Source of the DNA: Pseudomonadota bacterium
Lineage (GTDB): Bacteria > Pseudomonadota > Alphaproteobacteria > Rhizobiales > Hyphomicrobiaceae
Assembly: GCA_023405815.1 (NCBI GenBank)
Contig: JAEXXM010000077.1
Coordinates: 1-25,561 of the forward strand
Direction: 5' to 3'
Length of the DNA stretch: 25,561 bases
Below, in pieces: positions 1 through 7,596 of the stretch. A model generated the notes under the pieces. That model was not told the DNA's origin and ran no database searches. It saw only the letters and a list, made by a program, of their open reading frames with translations. Both the position numbers and the translations under genes were made by a program. Each line of letters begins with the position of its first letter. Within the stretch, counting starts at the first letter, position 1.

Positions 1-76
1 ATCTACGCCAATGTCCGAGCGTGATCGCGTCGAGGCGACCATCTCGATTGCAGCGTCGTGCTTGCGGAGGCTTGCG

Positions 77-103
77 TGGGTGCCGGCCTGCGCCGGCATG
101 ACG
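77..103 (+). repeat. Short palindromic intergenic repeat, copy A
   Basis: This 27-bp element begins TGGGTGCCGGCCTGCGCCGG and ends CATGACG. It has an inner dyad (GCCGGC..GCCGGC). It matches copies at 137-164 (inverted) and 207-234, which share the pattern GGGT-CCCGCC-GCGGG-ATGACG. Copy A is the most diverged, with GCCGGC in place of CCCGC/GCGGG. Elements of this look are common between genes in Rhizobiales and related alphaproteobacteria. No open reading frame here resembles a known protein. Confidence 0.7.
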
Positions 104-136
104 GTTTGGAGCGGCAAGCGGCCTGCCTCTCCTCAA

Positions 137-164
137 CGTCATTCCCGCGCAGGCGGGAACCTAG
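137..164 (-). repeat. Short palindromic intergenic repeat, copy B (inverted)
   Basis: On the plus strand it starts CGTCATTCCCGCGCAGGCGGG and ends AACCTAG, which is the reverse complement of the pattern seen at 77-103 and 207-234. CCCGC and GCGGG form a short stem. Because copies A and B face each other across about 33 bp, a transcript through both could fold into a longer hairpin downstream of glyS. Confidence 0.75.
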
Positions 165-206
165 ACACCCCTCAACACGACAAACGTCGCACGTATTGAA
201 ACGTGA

Positions 207-234
207 CTGGGTCCCCGCCTACGCGGGGATGACG
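207..234 (+). repeat. Short palindromic intergenic repeat, copy C
   Basis: It begins CTGGGTCCCCGCCTACGCGG and ends GGATGACG, with a CCCCGC..GCGGGG stem. It has the same orientation as copy A and is opposite to copy B. It ends 15 bp from the glyS stop codon, so it probably lies in the 3' end of the glyS transcript and may act as a terminator-like or stabilising hairpin. Bases 1-76 outside the repeats show nothing I can assign. Confidence 0.75.
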
Positions 235-249
235 AAGTGGGGAGGTGCG

Positions 250-2331
250 TCAGCCGGCGATCTTGGTGAAGTCGGCGACGTTCAAGGTGGCGGCGCGGAT
301 CTGCGAGAGAAGGTGCAGGCGGTTCTTGCGCAGGGCCGGATCGTCGGCGTTGACCGTCACCTTATCGAAGAAGGCGTCGACGGGCGCGCGCAGCTCGGCG
401 AGGGCACGCATGGAGCCGGCGAAGTTCTCGACGGCGAGGGCGGCGACGGTGTCGCCCTTCACCTTGTCGATGGCAGCGGCGAGCACCTTCTCCTCAGGGA
501 GCTGCAGCAGCGCCGCGTCATAGTCGCCGGCGTAGCTGACCTTGTCCTTCTTCTCCTCGATCAAGAGGATGTTCTGCGCGCGCTTGACGCCGGCCAAGAG
601 GTTCACGCCGTCGTCGGTGCCGAGCAGCTCGGAAAGCGCCTCGACGCGCTTGACGATGAGGGCGAGGTCGTCCTGGCCGGGGAGCGCGAACACGGCGTCG
701 ATGAGGTCGTAGCGGGCGCCCTTGTCGCGCAGATAGACCTTCAGGCGCTCGGCGAAGAAGTTGAGGAGATCCTTTGCCGCCGCTGGATCGCGCTTCTCCC
801 CCTGCGCGAGCTCGACAGTTTCGAGGAGCGGCATGCGCAGCTCGTTTTCGAGGACGAGGCGGATGACGCCCAGGGCGGCGCGGCGGAGCTGGTAGGGATC
901 GCCGGAGCCGGTTGGCTTCTCGCCGATGGCCCAGAAGCCGACGAGCATGTCGAGCTTGTCCGCCAGCGCCACGGCAACCGCGGCGCCATTTCCTTCGCTC
1001 TCCAGCGGCACTGAATCGGTGGGCCCCTTGGGCTTGTAGTGCAGCTCGATGGCGCGAGCGATCTCGGGCGCGATGTGCTCGGCCTCGGCGTAGTAGCGGC
1101 CCATGAGGCCCTGCAGCTCGGGGAACTCGCCGACCATGCCGGAGACGAGGTCGGCCTTCGACAACTCGCCGGCGCGCAAGGCGAGCGCGGCCTCGCACAG
1201 CTCCTGCGAGGTGGCGATGTCGTGCGCCAGCTCCTTGATGCGCTCGGTGCGCTCGAACTGGGTGCCGAGCTTCTCGTGGAAGGTGATGCCTTTCAATTCA
1301 TCGCGCATCTGATCGAGGTTCTTCTTGAGATCGGTCTCCCAGAAGAACTTCGCGTCGGAGAGGCGCGCGGCGATCACCTTCTCGTTGCCGGCGATGATGG
1401 TCTTGCCGCCGTCCTTGGCCTTCAGGTTGGTGACGAGCAGGAAGTGGTTCGACAGCTTCTTGCCGTGGCGGAGCGAGAAGCACTTCTGGTGCGTCTTCAT
1501 CGCGCTCGTCAGGCACTCACCCGGCACCTCGAGGAACGACTTGTCGAACTCGCCCATGAGCACGGTCGGCCACTCGGTCAGGCCGGCGTTCTCGGCGCTA
1601 AGCGCGTCGTCCTCGACGAGGGTGAGCTTCGTCTCCTTGGCGAGCGCGTGCGCGCCCTCGTTGATCGACGCGGCACGCTCGGCAAAGTCGAGCACGACCT
1701 TGTTGGCCTTCAGCTGCTTCTCGTAGTCGGCGAAGCCCGTGACCTTGAACGGCTCGCCGCCCATGAAGCGATGGCCGCGCGTCGTCGCGCCCGACTTGAT
1801 GCCGGCGATCTCGAACGGGACGACCTTGCCGTCAAGCAGAAGGACGATGGAGTGCAACGGGCGGATCCAACGCAGCTCGCCGCCGCCATCCAGCTTGGCG
1901 TTGAAGCGCATGGTCTTCGGCCAGGGGAAATTCAGGATCGTCTCGCGCAGCACCTCGGCGATGATCTCGCCCGCTGCCCGGCCCGGCTTCTCGATGCGGG
2001 CGAGGTAGAAGTCGCCCTTTTTCTCGTCCTTGACGATGGTGGCCTCGTCGACGGATGCGAGGCCGGCGGACTTCAAAAAGCCCTGCACGGCCTGGTCAGG
2101 GGCGCCAACGCGCGGGCCCTTCTTCTCCTCGGAGATGGCCGGCGATTTCTTCGGCACGCCCTCGATGACGAGCGTCAGGCGGCGCGGCGTCGCGAAGGCG
2201 CGCGCCTCGCCCACTTCCAGACCCTTGGCCTTCAAGCCGTCGAGCATCAGGCGGCGCAAATCTTCCGACGCGCGCACCTGCAGGCGGGCGGGAATCTCTT
2301 CGGAGAACAGCTCGATAAGGAGCTCAGACAT
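250..2331 (-). CDS. glyS: Glycine--tRNA ligase beta subunit
   Basis: This is the beta subunit of the bacterial alpha2beta2 glycyl-tRNA synthetase, a cytoplasmic enzyme that charges tRNA-Gly with glycine. The 693-residue length is close to the E. coli subunit. The N-terminus MSELLIELFSEEIPAR is the family signature, and internal stretches such as FPWPKTMRFN, RWIRPLHSIV and TSAMKTHQKCF are also typical. The C-terminal third (around residues 580-690) is the helical tRNA- and anticodon-binding region. The ATG start is fixed by the conserved N-terminus; the upstream ribosome site is weak. It is the last gene of the glyQ operon, separated from the preceding small membrane protein gene by a large palindromic repeat. 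No frameshift or missing region is visible. Confidence 0.98.
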   Translation of the reverse strand: MSELLIELFSEEIPARLQVRASEDLRRLMLDGLKAKGLEVGEARAFATPRRLTLVIEGVPKKSPAISEEKKGPRVGAPDQAVQGFLKSAGLASVDEATIVKDEKKGDFYLARIEKPGRAAGEIIAEVLRETILNFPWPKTMRFNAKLDGGGELRWIRPLHSIVLLLDGKVVPFEIAGIKSGATTRGHRFMGGEPFKVTGFADYEKQLKANKVVLDFAERAASINEGAHALAKETKLTLVEDDALSAENAGLTEWPTVLMGEFDKSFLEVPGECLTSAMKTHQKCFSLRHGKKLSNHFLLVTNLKAKDGGKTIIAGNEKVIAARLSDAKFFWETDLKKNLDQMRDELKGITFHEKLGTQFERTERIKELAHDIATSQELCEAALALRAGELSKADLVSGMVGEFPELQGLMGRYYAEAEHIAPEIARAIELHYKPKGPTDSVPLESEGNGAAVAVALADKLDMLVGFWAIGEKPTGSGDPYQLRRAALGVIRLVLENELRMPLLETVELAQGEKRDPAAAKDLLNFFAERLKVYLRDKGARYDLIDAVFALPGQDDLALIVKRVEALSELLGTDDGVNLLAGVKRAQNILLIEEKKDKVSYAGDYDAALLQLPEEKVLAAAIDKVKGDTVAALAVENFAGSMRALAELRAPVDAFFDKVTVNADDPALRKNRLHLLSQIRAATLNVADFTKIAG

Positions 2332-2383
2332 GCGGGCAGCTCACTGGTCAGAGGGAGCGAACACATACGTGATCGGAGGGGCA

Positions 2384-2526
2384 CTGTCATCCCGGGCGAA
2401 CGAGCAAGGGCGAGTGAGACCCGGGACCCAGGAGAAAAGTGCGCAGCCCCTTATTGCGGGGCTTCGCCGCCCTGACGCCGGGTCCCGGATAGCCGCTCGC
2501 TTCGCTCACGGCTTCCGGGATGACAG
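2384..2526. repeat. 143-bp nested palindromic repeat inside the glyQ-glyS operon
   Basis: Three nested dyads are visible. The outer arms are CTGTCATCCCGG (2384-2395) and CCGGGATGACAG (2515-2526). The middle arms are CCGGGACCC (2421-2429) and GGGTCCCGG (2480-2488). The inner arms are AGCCCC (2445-2450) and GGGGCT (2458-2463) around a 7-base loop. Its edge lies 5 bp from the stop codon of the 75-residue membrane protein gene and its other edge lies 52 bp before glyS, so it is probably transcribed. The TGTCATCCCGG ends recall the GGGATGACG ends of the shorter repeats at 77-234. Repeats with such ends are widespread in Rhizobiales genomes. Confidence 0.85.
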
Positions 2527-2531
2527 AAGCG

Positions 2532-2759
2532 CTAGGGGGCGACGGGGGAGGGCTCGGAGACGGGCGGGGCCTCGTTGCCGAGCACGGCATTGGCGATGTC
2601 GGTCAGCGCGCCGGTGGAGGCGAGATAGCCGAGGCCGACGGCTATGAGCGCGAAGGCGAACCACAGAACAGCGCGCGGCGCTCTGAACAGCACAAGATAG
2701 GCGATGATCACGGCCGGTACGCCGACGATGAGCGCACCGAGAATGGCAGGCGATATCAT
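2532..2759 (-). CDS. Small conserved membrane protein of the glyQ-glyS operon
   Basis: This is a 75-residue protein beginning MISPAILGALIVGVPAVI. It has two predicted membrane helices (about residues 5-22 and 28-46) separated by the basic turn LFRAPRA, and a hydrophilic proline-rich tail. I chose the ATG at 2759 because AGGGAG lies about 7 bases upstream; a longer frame to 2813 adds a non-membrane, poorly supported extension. A small membrane protein at this position between glyQ and glyS is, from memory, common in Hyphomicrobiales. Its function is unknown to me. It lies 32 bp after the DUF4261-like gene and is probably co-transcribed with it. Confidence 0.8.
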   Translation of the reverse strand: MISPAILGALIVGVPAVIIAYLVLFRAPRAVLWFAFALIAVGLGYLASTGALTDIANAVLGNEAPPVSEPSPVAP

Positions 2760-2791
2760 GCGGTCACTCCCTGGCTGGTCGCTCCTCCAGT

Positions 2792-3517
2792 CTACACCAG
2801 CGCCAGGTGCCATACACCATGAGGATTGAGGTAGGGGTGGCCTTCGGGATAGCGACGATCGGCTGTGTGGGCCAGCCGGTATAGGGCGGCGTCTTCATCG
2901 GCGCGGCTGAAGGTGTGGCCATCGCCGAGGTGCGGCTGCTCGTCACGCAGATAGACGTTGAACTCGAACAGCGCCCAGGCGGTGTCGATATCCCCTCCGA
3001 TGCCCTCGACCGCGGCATCGGGGAGCGCGAACTGCTTCATGCCGAAGGAGCTGACGTAGCCGGCTTCGGGATCGGGAACCTGAACGACGAGAAGGCGGAA
3101 CAGACCGGCGGGCATCTCCGAGCGAAGCTGGCTTTCCCATCGATCCCAGCCGTGGGCGAGGCCGGAATAGTGGACCTTCACCGCTATGCCGCCGGCGGCG
3201 CGGACGGCGCGGGTGAAGAGGTCAAGACGATCCTCAAGACCTTCGCCGGTGTCGAGGACAGTAATTTCGGCGATCGACTTGTGGGCGTCGATGGCGGCGA
3301 GCGTTGCGTCATCGAGCGATCGTCCGGAGCCGATGAACATCTCGCGCGTCAGTCTGTCGTCGCGCTCGCGCAGCGCGAACATCGCGTGCTGCTTATGCGC
3401 GTCCTCGACCATCATGCCGCCTGCAGCCACCACGCCGTCGTCGGTCGCCGCGATCGCCTTGACGAATTCGGATTGGTCCTTCCATGGACCGGGGATCCAC
3501 AGCGTGACGCCGGACAT
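2792..3517 (-). CDS. Hypothetical protein, DUF4261-like
   Basis: This is a soluble 241-residue protein with no signal peptide or membrane segment. The C-terminal third contains GMKQFALPDA and, about 35 residues later, LGDGHTFS. This spacing resembles the G-x-x-x-F-x-x-P-[DE] and DG-x-T-x patterns of DUF4261 proteins. The family match is a judgement from pattern only. The N-terminus MSGVTLWIPGPWKDQ is well placed behind a GGAGGG ribosome site 8 bases upstream, which supports the ATG at 3517. It sits in the glyQ operon between the DUF4262 gene (97-bp gap) and the small membrane protein gene. No biochemical role can be assigned. Confidence 0.75.
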   Translation of the reverse strand: MSGVTLWIPGPWKDQSEFVKAIAATDDGVVAAGGMMVEDAHKQHAMFALRERDDRLTREMFIGSGRSLDDATLAAIDAHKSIAEITVLDTGEGLEDRLDLFTRAVRAAGGIAVKVHYSGLAHGWDRWESQLRSEMPAGLFRLLVVQVPDPEAGYVSSFGMKQFALPDAAVEGIGGDIDTAWALFEFNVYLRDEQPHLGDGHTFSRADEDAALYRLAHTADRRYPEGHPYLNPHGVWHLALV

Positions 3518-3613
3518 GAATGAATCCCTCCACAGACCGCCATCGGCCAGTTCGATTGGGAGATATTGGCTGCGCAGCGCGACAGCTGTTAGGCGCGAGA
3601 CTTACGCGCTGTC

Positions 3614-4105
3614 CTATGAGTGCCCGACGAACGGTTGGCCCAGCACTGGTTGAGCGGCTTTCAGCTCTTCTCTGAAGCCAGTTTGCCACGGAAATGAGCG
3701 CGTCTGAGAGTCTGGCCACACCAGTTGGAGCAACGGAAACCCTTCAGATCGATAATACCAGGCCGTCCAAGTCGTGTACTCGCTGCTGGCTACTCGCCAA
3801 TCCACTGGGACAAATGTCACTAGATGAGCTTCGAGAAAGCCCTCATAGGTCTTTCCCGGCTCGAACGTCTCGCCCACCACGCAACGCCTTGCATACTCGT
3901 TCACCACCCAATGACCAACCTCGAAGCCGAGTCCAATCAAAATGAGTTCGGGCTTTCCGGTGCGTTGGTAGATACCTGCCGAGTAGTGGAATCCGGGAAG
4001 ACCCTCGTCCGGATCGGAACCTATGATCAGTACCGCCCAGCCATGCACGTCGATCTTTGCCATGAGGCTGCGGTCAACGTCGTCCTCGGGCTCCGGCCGG
4101 CGCAT
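3614..4105 (-). CDS. DUF4262 domain protein
   Basis: This 163-residue protein fits the DUF4262 pattern almost end to end: HGWAVLIIGSD, then a G-F-x-Y-x-x-G-I stretch (GFHYSAGIY), GKPELILIGLG, the central EYARRCVVGETF, and the C-terminal LLQLVWPDSQTRSFPW followed by QPVLGQPF. The family is of unknown function. The start codon ATG (4103-4105) overlaps the glyQ stop as TAATG, which suggests translational coupling to glyQ; a second possible start is ATG at 4064, just before MAKIDVHGW. Expression would therefore follow glyQ. This gene and its DUF4261-like neighbour look like additions to the usual glyQ-glyS arrangement. Confidence 0.88.
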   Translation of the reverse strand: MRRPEPEDDVDRSLMAKIDVHGWAVLIIGSDPDEGLPGFHYSAGIYQRTGKPELILIGLGFEVGHWVVNEYARRCVVGETFEPGKTYEGFLEAHLVTFVPVDWRVASSEYTTWTAWYYRSEGFPLLQLVWPDSQTRSFPWQTGFREELKAAQPVLGQPFVGHS

Positions 4106-5058
4106 TACACGCCGCCGCCGGCGGTCTTCAGCCAGGCGCCGCAGCAGGCCTTGGCCAGCTCGCGCACGCGAAGAATATAGCTCTGGCGCTCGGTGACGGA
4201 GATGACACCGCGCGCGTCGAGCAGATTGAACACGTGCGATGCCTTGATGCACTGGTCGTAGGCCGGCAGCGCCATCTCGTGGCGCTCATCCTTGTCGCCG
4301 GCGGCGAGGAGCGCCTTGCACTCCTTCTCGGCGTCGGCGAAGTGCTGCAGAAGCAGCGCGGTGTCGGCGTACTCGAAGTTGAAGCGCGAATATTCCTGCT
4401 CGGCCTGCAGGAAGACGTCGCCGTAGCTGAGCTTCCTCGCATCGGTGCGGCCGTTGAAGGACAGGTCATACACGCGATCGACGCCTTGGACGTACATGGC
4501 GAGGCGTTCGAGGCCATAGGTGATCTCGGCCGAGACGACCTCGCAGTCATAGCCGCCGACCTGCTGGAAATAGGTGAACTGCGTCACCTCCATGCCGTCG
4601 CACCACACCTCCCAGCCGAGGCCCCAGGCGCCGAGCGTCGGGCTCTCCCAGTCGTCCTCGACGAAGCGGATGTCATGCAGCTCGGGGACGAGGCCGATGC
4701 GGCGCAGGCTTTCGAGGTAGAGGTCCTGCATGTCGGCCGGCGCCGGCTTCATGATGACCTGAAGCTGGTAATAGTGCTGCAGGCGGTTGGGGTTCTCGCC
4801 ATAGCGGCCGTCCTTGGGGCGGCGCGAGGGCTGCACGTAGCAGGCATTCCACGGCTTGGGGCCGAGAGCGCGCAGCGTGGTCGCCGGATGGAAGGTGCCG
4901 GCGCCGACCTCCATGTCGTAGGGCTGGAGGACGACGCAGCCCTGCTCGGCCCAGAAGCGCTGCAGGGTGAAGATCAGGTCCTGGAAAGACTTCTTCGGGT
5001 GCAGCGCAGGCACCTCGACGGCGCCCGTGCGGGATTTGGCGGCTTCGGTGGTCGGCAT
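4105..5058 (-). CDS. glyQ: Glycine--tRNA ligase alpha subunit
   Basis: This is the catalytic alpha subunit of the alpha2beta2 glycyl-tRNA synthetase (class II fold), which forms glycyl-adenylate. The 317-residue product contains the hallmark stretches SFQDLIFTLQRFWAEQGC, LQPYDMEVGAGTFHPAT, WNACYVQPSRRPKDGRYG, NPNRLQHYYQ and DDWESPTLGAWGLGWEVW. The length is slightly above the E. coli form because of a roughly 20-residue N-terminal extension. An AGAGGGG ribosome site precedes the ATG. It is the first gene of the operon that ends with glyS, and its TAA stop overlaps the next start as TAATG. A sigma70-like promoter lies 31-58 bp upstream. Confidence 0.98.
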   Translation of the reverse strand: MPTTEAAKSRTGAVEVPALHPKKSFQDLIFTLQRFWAEQGCVVLQPYDMEVGAGTFHPATTLRALGPKPWNACYVQPSRRPKDGRYGENPNRLQHYYQLQVIMKPAPADMQDLYLESLRRIGLVPELHDIRFVEDDWESPTLGAWGLGWEVWCDGMEVTQFTYFQQVGGYDCEVVSAEITYGLERLAMYVQGVDRVYDLSFNGRTDARKLSYGDVFLQAEQEYSRFNFEYADTALLLQHFADAEKECKALLAAGDKDERHEMALPAYDQCIKASHVFNLLDARGVISVTERQSYILRVRELAKACCGAWLKTAGGGV

Positions 5059-5088
5059 GGCGTGGCGCCCCTCTTCGGATCGGGGCGC

Positions 5089-5116
5089 ACTATACGCAGC
5101 GAAAACTCCCTGTCAC
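5089..5116 (-). promoter_or_regulatory. Sigma70-like promoter of glyQ
   Basis: Read on the minus strand, GTGACA (5116-5111) and TATAGT (5094-5089) are separated by 16 bases. Each hexamer differs from the TTGACA / TATAAT consensus by one base. The -10 ends about 30 bases before the glyQ ATG, in the gap after the convergently unrelated autotransporter stop, which is where a promoter for the operon is expected. Confidence 0.6.
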
Positions 5117-5144
5117 GTCGCAATAAGTGCCGTAAGGCAGGCGC

Positions 5145-6671
5145 TCAGTTCAGGGGGATGTTGAGCGTACCTTGCAGGGTGTAGCCGTTGTACCCGCCGG
5201 TGCCGAGGCCATCCCAGGAGGCGAGGCTGCGCACTTGCCAGCCGCTCGACGTCGCGACGTTGAGGCCGCCTTGCAGCCGGCCCCAGAATTCGCCAGGGCC
5301 GACGACGTAGCCGTCGATGATGGCGGCGTTGGGGTTGTCGAAGTCCCACACGCCCTTGATGGCGGCGAAGGGCTCGATGAACGTGTCGGCCGAATGCGCG
5401 AAGCGGTAGCCGATCTCGGGGCCGAACTGCAGCCGCCCGAGTGAGACGTCCTGGCCGGCGATGAACGTCCCTGCGGAGTTGGTGAAGGCATCGGCGCTTT
5501 CCTCGGCGTAGGCGAGCTCGGCCGACGGCGTGATGCGCCAATGGTCAAGAACCCAGTTGCCCGCGAGCGTGCCCTTCACGAGCCAGCGCGTGGTGTCGAA
5601 GTCGCCGGAGGTTTCGGTGTTGGCGTGCGTGATGGAGTTCGACGAACGGCCCCAGGCGGCGCGCAGGTCGAAGTAGACGTTGTCGTCAATGCGTGCCGAC
5701 ATGTACGGGCCCGCGAGCCAGCCGTTGCCGGTGACCTTCGAGGTGTATACGTCGCTGCTGTCCTTCGCCCGATCCAACTGGACGAGGACACCGACGATCA
5801 TGTTCGGCGTCACGCGATAATCGCCGCCGAGATAGAGCACGCCAACATGCCCTTTGCGATCGAGGCCCGCGGTGTCGTCGTCGAAGGCGGAGTATCGGCC
5901 CTCGACCCAGATGTCCCAGGGAGAGGCGATCTCGTAGGCGAGCGGCAGCGCGCCTGCATCGCCGGCGCCGAGGGACATGCGTTCCCTGGCCATCTGCGCT
6001 TCGGCCGCCTGGCGGCGCAGCTGGGAGAGGCTTTGGGAGAATCGGATAGCCTTCGGGCCGACGGTGTCGGCGGAGGCCTCATTGCCAAGGCCCATCGCGC
6101 TTCCGAATTCACCCGGCCCCCCGGCGCTCCCGGCGGGCCCCCTTACGGAACTGTCCGCGCGGTTGAGTAGACTCGTCGCGCCAGGGTCGTTCAAAAGGAT
6201 GGCGTTGACGCGGGCCGAAAGGAAGGCCCCGGTCACGGCGCGGCTGTGGCTGGCATCGCTCGGATTGACCGGGCTCGGCGGGTTGGGCGCCGGCGTGCAC
6301 GTTGCCGTGACGTTGAGCGGCCCGCTCACCGCATCATTCAGCGTCCTGAAAACGGTATAGGGCGCGGCGACAGTGAAGCTTCCAGAGCCTGGCGAGTTGA
6401 CGAAGAGCACGGACAGAAAGCTGCCCCCGCTGGAAGCAAGCAGGGCGAGCTGGCCGTATCCGCGCACCGTGAAATGGAGCCGATCGCCGTTGTCGAAGCC
6501 GGTGAGCGTGGCGCCGATGCTGAACGACTGCAGCGCCGCGTTCCACGTACCGGCGTTCACTTTCTGGCAGCCGGATGATACCGCCCGCGCGGCGCTCGGT
6601 AAGAATGCGACGCTCGCGCAAAGAAGTGCGAGGAGCGGCGCCGTGATGCGCCGAGAGAGGAGTTCCGGCAT
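5145..6671 (-). CDS. Compact autotransporter / outer-membrane beta-barrel protein
   Basis: This is a 508-residue protein with a signal peptide (basic start, hydrophobic core, predicted cleavage after PSAARA near residue 30). Residues about 31-128 form a small beta-rich domain framed by C35 and C125, which could form a disulfide. A proline-rich linker (PAPNPPSPVNP) and a long low-complexity or helical segment with SLSQLRRQAAEAQMARE follow. The last 260 or so residues show alternating aromatic and polar strands typical of an autotransporter beta-domain (for example WDIWVEGRYSAF, GGDYRVTPNMIVGVLVQ, FGPEIGYRF, FIEPFAAIKGVW). The protein ends LNIPLN rather than with the usual terminal Phe or Trp. 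The passenger is very short for this class and its function is unknown. It lies upstream of glyQ in the same direction, but glyQ has its own promoter. Confidence 0.85.
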   Translation of the reverse strand: MPELLSRRITAPLLALLCASVAFLPSAARAVSSGCQKVNAGTWNAALQSFSIGATLTGFDNGDRLHFTVRGYGQLALLASSGGSFLSVLFVNSPGSGSFTVAAPYTVFRTLNDAVSGPLNVTATCTPAPNPPSPVNPSDASHSRAVTGAFLSARVNAILLNDPGATSLLNRADSSVRGPAGSAGGPGEFGSAMGLGNEASADTVGPKAIRFSQSLSQLRRQAAEAQMARERMSLGAGDAGALPLAYEIASPWDIWVEGRYSAFDDDTAGLDRKGHVGVLYLGGDYRVTPNMIVGVLVQLDRAKDSSDVYTSKVTGNGWLAGPYMSARIDDNVYFDLRAAWGRSSNSITHANTETSGDFDTTRWLVKGTLAGNWVLDHWRITPSAELAYAEESADAFTNSAGTFIAGQDVSLGRLQFGPEIGYRFAHSADTFIEPFAAIKGVWDFDNPNAAIIDGYVVGPGEFWGRLQGGLNVATSSGWQVRSLASWDGLGTGGYNGYTLQGTLNIPLN

Positions 6672-6774
6672 AGATCCCGCAAGAGATTGCCTGAGCGACC
6701 CGAGGCACCGACCGGATGCGAATCACCGCTCTAGATTGAACGGCTGAAACGGCGAGTTCAACGGGACGTTGTCC

Positions 6775-7545
6775 TCAAAGGCCGCGCGAGGGCGGGGCGC
6801 CGAAGGTCAAGCGAAAGGCGCGGGAGAAGTGCGCCTGGTCGGCGAAGCCGGCAGCATGCGCAGCGTCGGTCAGCGATGCGCCGGCGGCGGCAGCGCGAAT
6901 GGCAGCACGCAGACGTTGCCAGAGGCGATAGCGGCGGAAAGGAACCCCGATCTCCGCCGTGAAGAGATGCTGGAGGCGGGAAGAGGACAGCCCGGCAGCC
7001 GCTGCGACTTGGGTAACAGAGGCAAGACCTGCCGCGTCGTCCTGCATCACATCGATGATACGGGCGATGCGCTGGTCCATCTGGCGGTAGGCGCGATGCT
7101 GCCCGCGCGCGAGCAGATCGTGCGCGCTTGCATGGAGCTCGGCAACGTCGGGGCGCCGCTCGAACAGGTCGCGCAGGAATCTCGCATCACCGTCCCCCAC
7201 GAGCGCGCCGCGCACTTCGTCGCCGCTCAGCATCAGGGAGGCCAGGGCTTCGGCGCGTCCCTTGCTTGGCTCGAGGTAAAGGACGCCGAGGGGCGCCTCG
7301 CCGGCATCGAATTCGTACGGCGTGCCGGCGCGGATCACGGCCGCGCGGCATGTGCGCCAGCCAGCGCTGCCGACGCGCAAGCGGAAAGTGTCATAGAGGC
7401 CGGCGAGGTAGACCGCGGTGCTGTGGGCATGCATCGCATTGCGACCGAGCGGGCCGGCAAACACCGACCAGCCGTCATCGACATGCCAGAGTGCACGGGC
7501 GCGCACTCTGGCAGCACGTTCGTTCAAGCGAATCGGCTCGGCCAT
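6775..7545 (-). CDS. AraC family transcriptional regulator
   Basis: This is a 256-residue cytoplasmic DNA-binding regulator. The N-terminal half (about residues 10-150) is a cupin-like effector domain (FAGPLGRNAMHAHSTAVYLAG). The C-terminal 100 residues hold the paired helix-turn-helix: VTQVAAAAGLSSSRLQHLF, then SLTDAAHAAGFADQAHFSRA followed by FRLTFGAPPS, the usual AraC signature. A GAGG ribosome site 7 bases before the ATG supports the start. The gene is divergent from the metallo-hydrolase gene, with only about 50 bp between the starts, so the regulator probably controls that gene, itself, or both. The effector is unknown. Confidence 0.95.
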   Translation of the reverse strand: MAEPIRLNERAARVRARALWHVDDGWSVFAGPLGRNAMHAHSTAVYLAGLYDTFRLRVGSAGWRTCRAAVIRAGTPYEFDAGEAPLGVLYLEPSKGRAEALASLMLSGDEVRGALVGDGDARFLRDLFERRPDVAELHASAHDLLARGQHRAYRQMDQRIARIIDVMQDDAAGLASVTQVAAAAGLSSSRLQHLFTAEIGVPFRRYRLWQRLRAAIRAAAAGASLTDAAHAAGFADQAHFSRAFRLTFGAPPSRGL

Positions 7546-7596
7546 CGCCTATCCTCGCGAGCATCGACGATGCGAAGGTTGCAGAGGACAGACGAA
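7546..7596. promoter_or_regulatory. Short divergent intergenic region with a palindrome
   Basis: The gap between the AraC gene and the hydrolase gene contains the perfect dyad CATCG-A-CGATG (7562-7572). It is a possible operator for the AraC protein. With such a short gap, the promoter of each gene must overlap the operator or the start of the other gene. No convincing -35/-10 pair was found. The site assignment is inference only. Confidence 0.3.

Noticed and set aside
1..76. Gene start at the left edge (short frames on both strands)
   Set aside because: Too short to judge; no ribosome site or family pattern could be supported.
77..234. CRISPR array
   Set aside because: There are only three copies, one inverted, with unequal spacing and internal palindromes; this is an intergenic repeat, not a CRISPR.
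58..2475. Long plus-strand open frames opposite glyS
   Set aside because: They are antisense to a full-length, well-conserved glyS. High GC keeps opposite frames open; their products show no family pattern.
6769..7596. N-terminal extension of the MBL hydrolase by about 275 residues
   Set aside because: The extension is antisense to the AraC gene and would bury the Tat signal in the middle of the protein. A start near 7597-7612 puts the twin-arginine motif at the N-terminus.
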